Source of the DNA: Acidobacteriota bacterium | GTDB lineage: Bacteria; Acidobacteriota; Terriglobia; Terriglobales; Acidobacteriaceae | DNA: 64,000 bases | Reading direction: 5' to 3' | Assembly (NCBI GenBank): GCA_016196065.1 | Contig: JACPYL010000025.1 | Location: 372,001 to 436,000, forward strand | Part shown: piece after piece, positions 15,721 through 25,491 of the stretch | Position numbering within the stretch: the first letter of the stretch is position 1 | How the letters are laid out: every line of letters starts with the position of its first letter | Made by a program: the position numbers and the translations under genes | Notes under the pieces: generated by a model | The model's input: only the letters and a program-made list of their open reading frames with translations | Told to the model about the DNA's origin: nothing | The model's database searches: none

Positions 15721-16838
15721 TACGCCACAGCGACTTTCGGCGTGCGCAGTTGCCGGTAGAGTCGGAGATAATCGTCCACCATGCGGCGGGCGGTGAAGTG
15801 CTCGCGGGCGCGATTGTAGGCTCGGGTGCCGTAAAGCCGCGCCATTTCCGGATCGTGATGTAACTGTGCCAGGGTCTCGGTCAGGCTGTCGGCGTCGTTG
15901 CGTTCGAAATACAACGCCGCGTCGCCCCACATTTCGCGATAGACCGGTGTGTCATTCGCGACGATAGCGCAGCGGGAAAAAGCCGCTTCAATTGCGGCCA
16001 GGCCCACGGGTTCGTAGCGCGAAGTGGCGGCAAAAATTGTGGCTTTGCTGTAGAGGGTCCGCAACTGCGATTCGGTCTGCGCACCTTTGACCGAAATGTC
16101 GTGCTTGCTGGTGGAGACGCGCACATCGGCACGGATCGGCACAGGCGGTGGAGGGACCGTATGGTCCGCGCCCACGATGCAAACCGGCATTCCATGGGAA
16201 TGGTGAGTGAGGAGCGCAACTTGTTTCCCGGTATCCCAGAGGCGGCCGATCGCCAGGACCGATTCTTCCTTGGTGACAAACGGATTGAAATAGATCGGAT
16301 TGCGCCCGGGCGCGACAACGTACGACTCGAATTCGTCGCCATAGGCCAGGCGCAGCATTTCTTCCATCCATCGCGAAGTGGTGACAACGGCTTCGGCACG
16401 CGCCAGCCCTTGCACAATGGTTTCGCGATACCAGTCAAGCCAACTCGAAGCGGCGGGCTCGCGTCCGTGGACGCTGAGCCACCAGGTGAGGATGTCGCCG
16501 TGCGCAATCACCAGACGCGGGGTATCCACTGGCAGGGATCCAAAACTTAGCTGGTTAAGGTGGAGTAAGGTCGGACGCGTGTCTTGAATGATGGAGCAGA
16601 GATAGTCTTGTGCGGCGTGGAAATCCTGCTCGCCTTCCTGCATCCAGTCGAGGCGAAATGCGGTGGGATGGTATTCCAGTCCGTGCAGGCCTTGCATCCA
16701 ACTCGTCTGGTGAGGCAGGGGAATTTCGCCGAAGCTGACCAGCACAACCTGGGCGCCTTGCGTCACCAAGCCCGACACTAATTCGCGAGTGTAGGTCCAC
16801 ACTCCACTGAACGTGTCAGTTGTGACAAGAACGCGCAC
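15720..16838 (-). CDS. Glycosyltransferase, GT4-like (GT-B fold)
   Basis: The 372-aa cytosolic enzyme probably uses a nucleotide-activated sugar. The N-terminal domain starts VRVLVTTDTFSGVWTYTREL. The C-domain has VLAIGRLWDTGKQ and the GT4 donor-binding acidic pair in SRYEPVGLAAIEAAFSRCA. GTG at 16838 is chosen because GGGAGG precedes it by 4-5 nt and it gives the family N-terminus. The stop overlaps the start of the SDR gene by one base. The acceptor is unknown. Confidence 0.88.
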   Translation of the reverse strand: MRVLVTTDTFSGVWTYTRELVSGLVTQGAQVVLVSFGEIPLPHQTSWMQGLHGLEYHPTAFRLDWMQEGEQDFHAAQDYLCSIIQDTRPTLLHLNQLSFGSLPVDTPRLVIAHGDILTWWLSVHGREPAASSWLDWYRETIVQGLARAEAVVTTSRWMEEMLRLAYGDEFESYVVAPGRNPIYFNPFVTKEESVLAIGRLWDTGKQVALLTHHSHGMPVCIVGADHTVPPPPVPIRADVRVSTSKHDISVKGAQTESQLRTLYSKATIFAATSRYEPVGLAAIEAAFSRCAIVANDTPVYREMWGDAALYFERNDADSLTETLAQLHHDPEMARLYGTRAYNRAREHFTARRMVDDYLRLYRQLRTPKVAVA

Positions 16839-17047
16839 AGAACCTCCCAAGGAGGTGCGAGGCTGGAAGGTCCTCGCAGTGGGGATAGTTTATTGGCGAG
16901 GAGGCCCGGGAGCCAAGCTTTTCTTGCACGAGTTTGTGGTTTTTTGGCCGAAAGCCCCACACAGAAGGCCATTTGGGTCCAAAAGAGTGCCAGGGGCGAG
17001 TTATTCCTGCGTGAGACTCCCTTGATCCACCAATAAGCTGTTGGAAA

Positions 17048-17545
17048 TCAGGCTTCGGTCAGAGAGGACTCCAGTTGATCCCGCAGTTTCTTGACCAGTT
17101 CGTGAGCGGACTCGATATTCTTGAAGGCAGTCGAGGAGATGCCAGGAGCTCCCATGGCAAGTTCACAACAGAGTAAGAGCGCCGTCACGGTCCCATTGGT
17201 TTCTGACTGGAGTGTGTTGACTGCAGCCCGCCGCGCAGACTCTTCCTCACGCTGACGGCGATCTACAGTAGCTCGAACTTCGCGCACCAATCTGGCAACG
17301 CCGCTGATCGCAAAATTGAATTGCAGTGGGATCGCCGTTCCCAGGTGGCGCATCACCACTTCCGTGTTATGCGGTTCGGTCTCCAACAAATACTGATCCA
17401 GCACAACGGCCAGGTATGACTCGGCACGAAGTAGAGTTGCTGCCTCAACCAGGCTCTTGGCGAGGACGATCTTCTCCTTGGTAGCCTGCTGGAGCGTTGC
17501 AAAGGATTCGTCTACTGCAAGATTCGGTGTGACAACGAGGATCAT
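17048..17545 (-). CDS. Receiver-like protein with remnant histidine-kinase-like helix
   Basis: The 165-aa protein begins MILVVTPNLAV and continues with an alternating strand/helix pattern like a receiver domain (AVVLDQYLLE where the phospho-Asp loop would be). A helical C-terminal half contains LQSETNGTVTALLLCCELAM, which resembles a DHp helix without the phospho-accepting histidine. It lies downstream of the NtrC-type regulator and its kinase on the same strand. A TTG at 17575 is an alternative start. Interpretation as a degenerate two-component adaptor is inference. Confidence 0.6.
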   Translation of the reverse strand: MILVVTPNLAVDESFATLQQATKEKIVLAKSLVEAATLLRAESYLAVVLDQYLLETEPHNTEVVMRHLGTAIPLQFNFAISGVARLVREVRATVDRRQREEESARRAAVNTLQSETNGTVTALLLCCELAMGAPGISSTAFKNIESAHELVKKLRDQLESSLTEA

Positions 17546-17763
17546 GCCTCTGCTGACAAGCAAGTCGCGGACCAATCATGGACTGTTGAGAATGCGAGGT
17601 TTATCGGACCATGTCTGGAGATCTTTCCCAGTTCGGCACGTTTCTGTGGGCTCCGGCTCAGATTGGGGAAAGGCGCGGCGTATCGCGTTGCGGGGCAGCA
17701 CGTTACGATTCTTGCGATCTACCACGGCGCACAGCAGTGTGCAGACGCGTTCTAGCACGCGGT

Positions 17764-19170
17764 TCACGCCTGCGCGTACTCCTTGAGCTTTCGATACAGA
17801 GTGGTTTTGCCAATCCCGAGCAGTCTGGCGGCCACTATCTTGTCTCCATTCACCTGCGCGAGTGCGTTCAGTATTGTCAACTTCTCCAATTCGGCCATGG
17901 GCAGGATTCCTCCATTTCCGGGTGAGGGAACGGCGAGCATTTCGGCGGGGGCGCTGCAGACGCGAGTGGGTAAGTCCCGCAACTGGATCTCGTCGGCACT
18001 CGAGAGCGCACAGGCCCGCTCCAGGCAGTTTTCCAGTTCACGGACATTGCCGGGCCAGTCATAGCTCAAGAGGATTTTGAGCGCTTCGTCGGAAATTGTT
18101 TTTACGGTGCCCGTGTCGCGACCCACGCGATCGAGCACATGCGCCACCAGCAGCGGGATATCCTGCCGTCGTTCGCGCAACGGTGGAATGCGTAAGGTCA
18201 GTACGTTCAGTCGGAAGAAAAGGTCGCGCCGGAAAGTACCCTGCGTGACCGAGATTTCAAGATCGTGATTGGTGGCGGCGAGAATCCGTACGTTGATGGG
18301 AATGCGCCGCACGCTGCCGACAGGGCGGATCTCTTTCTCCTGAATTGCCCGCAGCAGTTTTGCTTGCAGATCGACCGTAAGCTCGCCAATCTCGTCGAGG
18401 AAGATCGTGCCACCTTCGGCGACCGCCAGCAGTCCGTCTTTGGGATGGGTCGCACCGGTAAAGGCTCCTCGCACGTGGCCAAAAAGTTCGCTTTCAATCA
18501 GGGTTGGCACCAGAGATCCGCAGTCAACGGGAATAAATGGCTTGGTTCGATTGGGCCCCGTGAAGTGCAACGACTTGGCAACGAGTTCCTTGCCCGTTCC
18601 ACTTTCTCCTAAAATCAGCACCGGATGCGTGCTCTGACTGGCCTTGGCAATAATGCGGTACAGCTTTTCCATCTCCGGTGCGCGGCCAATGATGTTGCCA
18701 AATCCCTGGCGCGACTTGATGCTTTCGCGCAGCAGGCGATTTTCCGTCTTTAACTTCAGGTGTCCGGCAACACGCTCGAGAAGCAGTCGCAGTTCTTCGA
18801 GGCTGAACGGTTTGGTGACGTAGTCATACGCGCCATCTTTCATGGCCTGCACAGCGGACTGGATCGTTCCATGGCCCGTGACCACGATCACCAGCGCTCC
18901 AGGACTGTTCTTCCGGATGCTGTGCAGCGCCTCCAGTCCGCTCGATCCAGGCAGTTTCAAGTCGAGCAACACGACGTCGGCTCCACGGGACTCGAGCGCG
19001 CGATAAGCCTGCTCGGCAGACTCGGCAGTTTGTGGATCAAAGCCCAACGTCAACGCTACGTCGCGACACGCCTCGCGGACTGCCCGGTCGTCATCCACGA
19101 TCAGCAGTTGAAGGAAATTTGCGCCCTCGATTTGCGGAGGACGGCTGAGTGCAGGGTTGATGGCTACCAT
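17764..19170 (-). CDS. Sigma54-dependent response regulator, NtrC family (pair 1)
   Basis: The 468-aa product is receiver, AAA+ and Fis-type HTH in order. The phospho-acceptor Asp lies in VVLLDLKLPG. The AAA+ part has Walker A GESGTGKE, an intact sigma54 loop RGAFTGAT, and FLDEIGEL. The C-terminal HTH ends AARLLGIGKTTLYRKLKEY. Its start overlaps the kinase stop by 7 bp, making a tight kinase-regulator operon. It should activate sigma54 promoters when phosphorylated by the PAS kinase; targets are not evident nearby. Confidence 0.95.
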   Translation of the reverse strand: MVAINPALSRPPQIEGANFLQLLIVDDDRAVREACRDVALTLGFDPQTAESAEQAYRALESRGADVVLLDLKLPGSSGLEALHSIRKNSPGALVIVVTGHGTIQSAVQAMKDGAYDYVTKPFSLEELRLLLERVAGHLKLKTENRLLRESIKSRQGFGNIIGRAPEMEKLYRIIAKASQSTHPVLILGESGTGKELVAKSLHFTGPNRTKPFIPVDCGSLVPTLIESELFGHVRGAFTGATHPKDGLLAVAEGGTIFLDEIGELTVDLQAKLLRAIQEKEIRPVGSVRRIPINVRILAATNHDLEISVTQGTFRRDLFFRLNVLTLRIPPLRERRQDIPLLVAHVLDRVGRDTGTVKTISDEALKILLSYDWPGNVRELENCLERACALSSADEIQLRDLPTRVCSAPAEMLAVPSPGNGGILPMAELEKLTILNALAQVNGDKIVAARLLGIGKTTLYRKLKEYAQA

Positions 19171-20384
19171 GGCGAGTCTCCCTTGGGGTCAAGAACTTCG
19201 CGAATGCGCTTCGGGGGCACACAGCCGGCGATCTGTAAGGAGGTGTCCGGGATGACATCCAATGCCCGGAATGAAACCTGGATGCACGTGCCGTTTCCGA
19301 GTTCACTCTCTACATCGATCGTGCCACCTGATTCCGAGACGATGCGCTGCACTGTCGCCAGCCCCAGGCCGGTTCCCTGCCCCGGCGGCTTTGTGGTAAA
19401 CAAGGGCTCAAAGAGTCGGGCGCGGGTCTGCTCATCCATGCCACATCCGGTGTCTTCCACGAGAAGTGTGACCATGGCTGGGCCGACGTTGACGCCGGGG
19501 TTGACCCGAGTCCGAATGGTGATCCGTCCACCGCGTGGCATCGCGTCGCGCGCGTTCAAAACCAGGTTCAACAACACCTGACGCAACTGCCCGGGATCCG
19601 CGAGTACCGTCGGCAATTTCGGCGCGAGCACGGTTACAATTTCAATTTGTTCACCGATCAGCCGTCCAAGCAGGTCCTGTGTCGAGGTGACGAGGGCATT
19701 GATCGAAATCGGACGGGGCTGGATCACTTGTTTGCGAGCGATCGCCAATAGTTGATGGGTGATTGCAGCACCCTGCTCACCTGCCATGCGAATCTCTTCC
19801 ACATGTTGCAGGAGAGGAGTGTCGGCCCCGATTCCATCCGACAGCAGATCGCAATAGAGCAGGACTCCGGTCAGAAGATTGTTGAAGTCGTGCGCGATAC
19901 CCGCGGCCAGCCGGCCCATGACTTCCATCTTTTCCGCTTCCTGCGATTTTTCGGCGGCGCGCCGCTGCTCGCTGGAGTCCTCCAGCAAGGCGACTAGAAA
20001 TGCAGGATCGCCCGCACCGTCGTGCACGACCGACATCGTCAATCGAGCCCAGAAGTGAGTGCCATCCTTTCGGCGATAGCAACTTTCCTGTTTCAGCGAA
20101 TCATGCTTACCGGCATGTAATTCCGCGAGAGAGACTTCAGTCTCGTTAGAATCATCGAGTCGGAGTTCGCGAATTGGTAAGCCAGCCAACTCCTCGCGGT
20201 TGTAGCCCAGCATTGTCGCAAGAGCGGTATTGCCTTCCATCAGCCGGCCATCGAGCGTACAGGTTGCGATTCCGATCGCAGCCCCTTCGACTAGAGACGT
20301 CAATCGCAACTTCGGGTCGTGCGACAACGCATTACTTTGCTTGGCTCCGTTCGATCCGACCGTTGCCTTACCCGCAGCGCTCAT
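19164..20384 (-). CDS. PAS-domain sensor histidine kinase (pair 1)
   Basis: The 406-aa soluble kinase has no membrane segment. A PAS domain occupies about residues 25-155 (GAAIGIATCTLDGRLMEGN, YRRKDGTHFWARL). The DHp phospho-acceptor is in RLAAGIAHDFNNLL. The ATPase domain has LLNLVLNARDAM, VEDTGCGM and GQGTGLGLA. It should phosphorylate the overlapping NtrC-type regulator. ATG at 20384 is used with GGGG upstream; a TTG directly before it is less likely. The PAS signal is unknown but cytosolic. Confidence 0.93.
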   Translation of the reverse strand: MSAAGKATVGSNGAKQSNALSHDPKLRLTSLVEGAAIGIATCTLDGRLMEGNTALATMLGYNREELAGLPIRELRLDDSNETEVSLAELHAGKHDSLKQESCYRRKDGTHFWARLTMSVVHDGAGDPAFLVALLEDSSEQRRAAEKSQEAEKMEVMGRLAAGIAHDFNNLLTGVLLYCDLLSDGIGADTPLLQHVEEIRMAGEQGAAITHQLLAIARKQVIQPRPISINALVTSTQDLLGRLIGEQIEIVTVLAPKLPTVLADPGQLRQVLLNLVLNARDAMPRGGRITIRTRVNPGVNVGPAMVTLLVEDTGCGMDEQTRARLFEPLFTTKPPGQGTGLGLATVQRIVSESGGTIDVESELGNGTCIQVSFRALDVIPDTSLQIAGCVPPKRIREVLDPKGDSPW

Positions 20385-20572
20385 CAATGACCCCGATGCC
20401 TTTGAGTCTTATTTTGGGAATTCTACGGACTTAGTGGCTCACACTAAGTGCGGGCTATCACGTCAATTTGTGATGATTCCGAGAAGGGGCGCAAGCATCC
20501 GCTTGGACGTACTTACTGAAGGGTAATCCTGATGGACCGGAGTAAGTGCGAATCGATCTCCGGGATGGCGGT

Positions 20573-21169
20573 CTATTGCAATTCCAAGGCTTGCGCGAGC
20601 CTGAATGTGAGGCGGCGCTCTGCCGCAAACGATACCTCTTGGCTTTCGGATACGAAGGCGTTCCCGCCCGACGCAATGGAACTGGTCCGATCACGCGCTC
20701 CGCCCTTGACGAACAGGCTTGAGGTCTCAATCGGCATCGCCTTTCCATCTACGCTGAGACTGGCTAGTGCGATGCGGAGATACCCTGGATCATGCCTGCT
20801 TCCGGAGGCCTTGGCAGCGAGGATGCGCCCGGTCACGGCGGCACCTCGTTCCAACGTGTTCCGTCCAGCGATCGTAATGGGATCCTCTAAGGTGCCCTCG
20901 AAGTGGTCGCCGGCATGAACCTGAGCGCTGGAGATAGTCCTGAGCAAGCGGATGGTGATGGCGGTTCCTTCCGGCAAACTGCCGGCGGACTGCGGCAAAC
21001 CAGTAGTCAATCGCGCAGCGGGCTGTGATTCCAGTTCAAAAGGGACCTTTTGAACGTCATCGGCGCTCTGCCGCCCGTCATCCGGAACGCCGGTTGCCTT
21101 GCCGCAGGCCAAAGCGAGACCAATCATGACAACGACCCCTGCGAGTTGGCACGCCTGAAGCGGTTTCAT
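20573..21169 (-). CDS. Predicted lipoprotein of unknown function
   Basis: The 198-aa product has a signal ending at the lipobox LALAC. A beta-rich domain from about residue 65 contains GTAITIRLLRTISSAQVHAG, DHFEGTLEDPI and GAAVTGRILAAKASG, a pattern seen in secreted acidobacterial proteins of unknown role. No catalytic motif is visible. It stands alone on the minus strand, with about 190 bp before the kinase gene. Confidence 0.7.
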   Translation of the reverse strand: MKPLQACQLAGVVVMIGLALACGKATGVPDDGRQSADDVQKVPFELESQPAARLTTGLPQSAGSLPEGTAITIRLLRTISSAQVHAGDHFEGTLEDPITIAGRNTLERGAAVTGRILAAKASGSRHDPGYLRIALASLSVDGKAMPIETSSLFVKGGARDRTSSIASGGNAFVSESQEVSFAAERRLTFRLAQALELQ

Positions 21170-21327
21170 AAAACTCTGTTGCCTACACTTCTGAACGCAA
21201 GAGGGTCACCATCAGAGTTATTGAAAACAAGATACTTGAAGATGATGACCCACGTTGAATCGTGTATTTTTTGCCAATCTTCGCAAACTTCTCCGCTCCG
21301 GGTGACAACTGAACTCCAACAGAATAA

Positions 21328-21349
21328 GGGGGAGCGTCTCCGCTCCCCC
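21328..21349 (-). terminator. Candidate terminator after the BNR-repeat gene
   Basis: Stem GGGGGAGCG (21328-21336) / CGCTCCCCC (21341-21349) with a 4-nt loop lies 20 bp beyond the stop of the minus-strand gene at 21369. The following U-run is short on the minus strand. Confidence 0.6.
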
Positions 21350-21368
21350 CTCTTTGCTGAGTGCTGAT

Positions 21369-23363
21369 CTAGTTCGTGCTACCGGCATCCGCGGCCGCGC
21401 TGATGTTGCCATCCTCAGGTTGGAGAACGACACCATCAAACGGAGTTGCAGCCACAAAGCGCCCGCCGACTACACTGACTCGGCGCAACGGGAACCCGGT
21501 GTCCGGCCCGCGTTTCCAGGAGTGACCGTTGTCATTGCTGACAAAAATCACGCCCGTTGAATCGCTGGTCGCCAGAAGCCGCTTGTGAGCGGCGTCGAAG
21601 CTTACCGAGGTGATGTCCTTGCCGGGCAATCCATCAACAACGTGCTCCCAGCTGGCGCCACCATCCGTGCTGCGGTAGATCCCTTCGCGAGCGGCGATCA
21701 CTACGGCATTGTCGGCGGCAATTGCGCTACCGCGAATGCCAACCATGAACGAAGGCAGCCCAGCCTGTTTCCAGGTCGCGCCGGAATCATTCGAAACCAG
21801 AGCCGTGGATCGCGTCGAAGCCACCATGAAAGATCCTTGCGCCCGGATCGAGACGAAGTCTTTTTGTCCCATCACTGGTCCGCCCTTCCAGGTTTTGCCC
21901 TGATCGACGCTGGTGTAAATGCCTTCCGAGGTCGCCGCCAGCCAGCGCTGCGAACCCAGTTCCAGATCATTCACACGTGCCTCGAGAACGCCCGACTTCT
22001 TCACGATGGTTGTCGTGGCAGCCTTTTTCGACCCCTTCTTGGCGGTCTTAACAGTCTGCTCGGTCACAACGACGTTCATGGGATGCCACTCGCTGCCATT
22101 GCGGTCGAGAGAGAACATACCCCGGTTGGTTCCGGTCACGAGCGCGCCGTTCGAAGCCTGCTTCAGGGAAAACACATCGCGTCCGCCGAGGCCCGCGCTG
22201 CGCTGCAGCCAGGTGTGTCCGGCATCGCGCGTGTAGAAGACGCCACCGTACTCGCGGTCATTGACCACGCCTACGTAGAACGTGTCCGCTTCTTTCGCAT
22301 CGGCCAGAAGAGCCGAAACGTAGCGATGAGCGTATCCATGGTTCGAAGAAGACCAGCTCTGCGTGCCGTCGGTGCTGGCCATAACGCCGCTGCGGTCGGT
22401 GGCGAGGAGAACGTGATTGGAATCGCGGGGATCAATCGAAACGTCGTTGACGACGACTTCAGGATTGCTCACGCGCTTCCATGTCTTGCCCAGGTCGGTT
22501 GTCTTCCACAGACCTTCGGTGGTGCCGGCGTACACAATGTTTTCGTTCGTTGGATCCTGTTTCAGAACGCGCGTGCGGCGCGCCGAAAACGGGATGCCCT
22601 GAATCTTCGCAAATAGACCACCCGCGCTCTCGCTCTTGTAGATTCCAGAGCAAGCGCTGGCGAACACGATTGAAGGATTGGAGTGATCGACGATGACCGA
22701 GAACACATCGGAATCGTCAATCATGCCTTTCTTGATCTGCTGCCAGTTGGCGCCGCCATCGGCGGTCTTCCAAGCCAGATGCCACGTACCGGCATAGACC
22801 GTGTTGGGGTCCTTGGGATCGATCGCAATCGACTCAATGTTTTTGATATCGGCATGGTTCGCGGGAGACATCCGGTCCCAGCTGTCGCCGCCATCTTTGC
22901 TGCGGAACACGCCGTCCAGTGCGCCGACAACCATGATCTTGGAATCGCCGTGGAACATTGCCATCGCGCGAATCGACTTGCCGTGCATCGCGGGCAGAGT
23001 TTCCCATTTCTTGCCGCCGTCACGAGTGCGGAAGACGTCGCCAATCTGCTGGCTGGAAACACTCCAGGCGGAAACAAATATGTGCTTGGAATTTTGCGGA
23101 TCGACGGTGATGTGATCGAGAACGTAGTCATCGCCGCCGAGACGGGCTAACCGCGCCCAGTTCTTACCGGCATCCTCGGAAACGAACAGTTGTCCGGTAC
23201 TGGTGCCGAGCAGAAGGTGGTCCGGATTGTGAGAATCATAAGCCAGGCTACGAGCGTCGCCGCCGTCCGGTCCCATTGCCTGCCAGGATCCAGCGAACAG
23301 CGCGGTAGCTACCAGGCTGAAAGCCAAAACAACCAAACTTTTGCGGTAAAGGCCCCAGTTCAT
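21369..23363 (-). CDS. Secreted BNR/sortilin-like beta-propeller protein
   Basis: The 664-aa product is exported by a signal peptide (SLVVLAFSLVATALFAGSW). It then contains many BNR/Asp-box repeats such as SEDAGKNW, TRDGGKKW, SKDGGDSW, TTDLGKTW and STDGGASWEHV, typical of VPS10/sortilin-type propellers in bacterial glycosidase-like or photosystem-assembly-like proteins. No glycosidase catalytic residues are apparent. A Lys/Thr-rich insert (KTAKKGSKKAATTT) interrupts two blades. ATG at 23363 is chosen to give the signal peptide. It is bounded by hairpin terminators on both sides. Confidence 0.8.
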   Translation of the reverse strand: MNWGLYRKSLVVLAFSLVATALFAGSWQAMGPDGGDARSLAYDSHNPDHLLLGTSTGQLFVSEDAGKNWARLARLGGDDYVLDHITVDPQNSKHIFVSAWSVSSQQIGDVFRTRDGGKKWETLPAMHGKSIRAMAMFHGDSKIMVVGALDGVFRSKDGGDSWDRMSPANHADIKNIESIAIDPKDPNTVYAGTWHLAWKTADGGANWQQIKKGMIDDSDVFSVIVDHSNPSIVFASACSGIYKSESAGGLFAKIQGIPFSARRTRVLKQDPTNENIVYAGTTEGLWKTTDLGKTWKRVSNPEVVVNDVSIDPRDSNHVLLATDRSGVMASTDGTQSWSSSNHGYAHRYVSALLADAKEADTFYVGVVNDREYGGVFYTRDAGHTWLQRSAGLGGRDVFSLKQASNGALVTGTNRGMFSLDRNGSEWHPMNVVVTEQTVKTAKKGSKKAATTTIVKKSGVLEARVNDLELGSQRWLAATSEGIYTSVDQGKTWKGGPVMGQKDFVSIRAQGSFMVASTRSTALVSNDSGATWKQAGLPSFMVGIRGSAIAADNAVVIAAREGIYRSTDGGASWEHVVDGLPGKDITSVSFDAAHKRLLATSDSTGVIFVSNDNGHSWKRGPDTGFPLRRVSVVGGRFVAATPFDGVVLQPEDGNISAAADAGSTN

Positions 23364-23455
23364 AAACGTATGTTTACCCCTGCGAACAGTATTCGCCCGT
23401 CCCAGAGACTGACAGGCTACCACGCACACTACAAGGTTACCGAAGAACAGAGACG

Positions 23456-23487
23456 AAAAAGGGCCGGTGGTTTGTACCCACCGGCCC
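23456..23487 (-). terminator. Intrinsic terminator after the OmpA-like gene
   Basis: Minus strand: a 10-bp perfect stem GGGCCGGTGG/CCACCGGCCC (arms 23478-23487 and 23461-23470) with a 7-nt loop, followed by TTTTT (23456-23460). It lies 28 bp downstream of the stop at 23515. Confidence 0.85.
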
Positions 23488-23514
23488 CGTATGCCCTTCA
23501 TATTGCTAGAGAAG

Positions 23515-25125
23515 CTATTCCGCCTTCTTGCCGGCTGCCTTCTTGGCGGCTGGCTTCGGATGGTCGGGAATGGCTTTGATTTTGGATTCGTCCACCGGAG
23601 CCGTGCTGCTGGCCTCGGGGAAGGTGGCGCCGGACGGGACGATCCACTGCTCGGAGGTCGTCGTACCCTCGTTGCCAGTGCGAACCTCGATCCGGCTGGG
23701 ATCGATGTTCTGCTTCGCTTCGCCGCCCGAGATGTAGAACTTCACGTCGGCTGCGCGCTCGCCGGCCAGGTTCTTACGCTTCTCTTTCGGATCGGCGTTG
23801 CCGACGACGACCAGCTTGGCTTCCGGATCCTGCTGCAACTTCAGCGCAACATCGTCCAGCATGGCCTTGCAGGTGTTGTCCACGCGCCAGGGCTTCATCT
23901 TGTTGGGATACTGGCACTCGTTCAACTTGCTGGCCTGCGGCGGCGGCGGTGGGGGATTCTCCACCGTGACCGAACTCGAGGTCGAAGCCGTCAAACCGCG
24001 CGAATCGGTACAGGTCGCATTTACTGTGACCGTGCCCGATGGCGCGCCCGTGGTGTTGAGGGTCGCGGTGTTGCCGCTGCCCGAAATACTGCCGCCACTG
24101 GACGTCCATCCACCGACCGTGACAGGAACGCTGTCGGGGCTGGTGCAGGTGCAAGTGATGGTAGAGGGCGAACCGGTCTGGACGCTGGTCGGACTCGCCG
24201 AGCAGGAAATTTGCGGCGGGTTCTTTGGCGGTTCCTTTACCGTGAAGTTCGAAGTGCAGCTCGCTTCATTGTTCTTCTTGGCCTTCGGATCGGTCACATG
24301 CGCAGTCACTGCGTAGCTGCCGCCCGGGACACCATTCGTGTCGATGTTCGCGCCCGTGTCCTTGCCATCGAGTTTGCCACCGGTGCTAGACCAGGCATAG
24401 GTCAGCGGGTGCTTCGGATTGAAGTTGTTGGCGGCCACGGTCGCATGGACCGGTTCTCCGACCATGACTTCGCTGTGGTCAACCGAGCAGGTCGCGGCCA
24501 CCGGCAATTCCGGAGCGCCACCACCCAGATTGAATACGACGCCCGTGCGCAGGCGCGTTCCGCTAAGGACCGGATGACGAAGGTTCGAATCGGTGATCGG
24601 GGCTGCAAAGTTGTGCCGACCGAGAACATAGTCCACTTCTATGAGACGCAGACTCATTAACTTGAAGAGCTTTAAATCAATACCGCCACCCAAAACCGCT
24701 CCGAGGTTATTGTCTGCTCCGAGTCCTTTTACGTTGAGACGATTCACACCAAGAAGGGTGTGAGCGAAGATGTTCAGGTTCTCTCCGCGCCAAGTTAACC
24801 TCGGCCCGCCGCTGAATGTCGACTCAGTGACATCCCCTCTACGATTCATGCCAGAATCAGCTTCCAAGGCCCAATACTTCGTGAAGTTGTAGGCGACACT
24901 ACCGCCCCCACCCTTCGGGAGTGACGGGAGAGTGAACGAAACCGGATTAGCAGTTGACTGCGGCACCTCGCCGCCGGGGTTCAACCATTGATAGCCGACA
25001 AATATGTCAACTTTTGGCGGCGCCTCGTCTTGCGCGCTCATGAATGATGGGAACATCGCAACCACTACCGCCAGCACAAATGCTACGCAAGCACTTCTGC
25101 GGTGAGCCTGGGAACAAAGTGACAT
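23515..25125 (-). CDS. OmpA-like outer-membrane protein: beta-barrel, Ig-like domains, OmpA-type C-terminus
   Basis: The 536-aa product has a signal peptide ending near FMSAQDE. An 8-strand OprF/OmpA-like barrel follows (about 35-210: VDIFVGYQWLNPGG, GGSVAYNFTKYW, RTGVVFNLGGG). Two Ig/PKD-like domains come next (ATCSVDHSEVMVGEPV; SCSASPTSVQTGSPSTITC), then a Pro-rich linker and a C-terminal OmpA-like domain (VVVGNADPKEKRKNLAGERA). It probably links the outer membrane to peptidoglycan and forms a structural porin. ATG at 25125 has GGAGG 6 nt upstream. The tail is a Lys/Ala-rich stretch. Confidence 0.85.
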   Translation of the reverse strand: MSLCSQAHRRSACVAFVLAVVVAMFPSFMSAQDEAPPKVDIFVGYQWLNPGGEVPQSTANPVSFTLPSLPKGGGGSVAYNFTKYWALEADSGMNRRGDVTESTFSGGPRLTWRGENLNIFAHTLLGVNRLNVKGLGADNNLGAVLGGGIDLKLFKLMSLRLIEVDYVLGRHNFAAPITDSNLRHPVLSGTRLRTGVVFNLGGGAPELPVAATCSVDHSEVMVGEPVHATVAANNFNPKHPLTYAWSSTGGKLDGKDTGANIDTNGVPGGSYAVTAHVTDPKAKKNNEASCTSNFTVKEPPKNPPQISCSASPTSVQTGSPSTITCTCTSPDSVPVTVGGWTSSGGSISGSGNTATLNTTGAPSGTVTVNATCTDSRGLTASTSSSVTVENPPPPPPQASKLNECQYPNKMKPWRVDNTCKAMLDDVALKLQQDPEAKLVVVGNADPKEKRKNLAGERAADVKFYISGGEAKQNIDPSRIEVRTGNEGTTTSEQWIVPSGATFPEASSTAPVDESKIKAIPDHPKPAAKKAAGKKAE

Positions 25126-25491
25126 AGATTCCTCCGAATCAAATCCACAACGATCATGTGTTAATGAGAGCAGAATGAACAGACCAACGAAACCCGACTG
25201 CACAAATGATGTGCCTGCCCTTGGGAACCATGAATTCTACAGCACGATGCCACTTCTCGAAAAGGAAAAGAATTGCATTTGGCGGCGCTTCGGCCACCTT
25301 TGCGACGAAAAGCAGGGTTGCATCAGGCTCGGACAAGGCATCTCAAATTGATATTGCCGGGCTTGGAGTCTTCCTTGAACAGCCATGCAGGGGCCGCCCG
25401 AATCGACTACATTCTTGAGCTGCGCAGACGATTTCAGGGTGTGCAGGGTTGCGAGGCAACGCTGCAGGGCCAATAATAAGGGTTTGCGCCT
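25126..25491. other. 366-bp divergent intergenic region
   Basis: It lies between the OmpA-like gene and the second NtrC-type regulator, and must hold both promoters. No convincing sigma70 or sigma54 promoter, repeat or RNA was recognised, apart from the Shine-Dalgarno next to the OmpA-like start. Confidence 0.5.

Noticed and set aside
15721-15930. N-terminal extension of the SDR gene
   Set aside because: Arg/Pro-rich with no SDR similarity; the real start overlaps the glycosyltransferase stop by one base.
23467-24660. Long arginine-rich + strand frame
   Set aside because: Antisense to the OmpA-like gene with low-complexity composition.
25281-25294. GG-N10-GC upstream of the pair-2 regulator
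   Set aside because: Spacing is right but the -12 side reads CGGCC, not TTGCA, and such spacing is common by chance.
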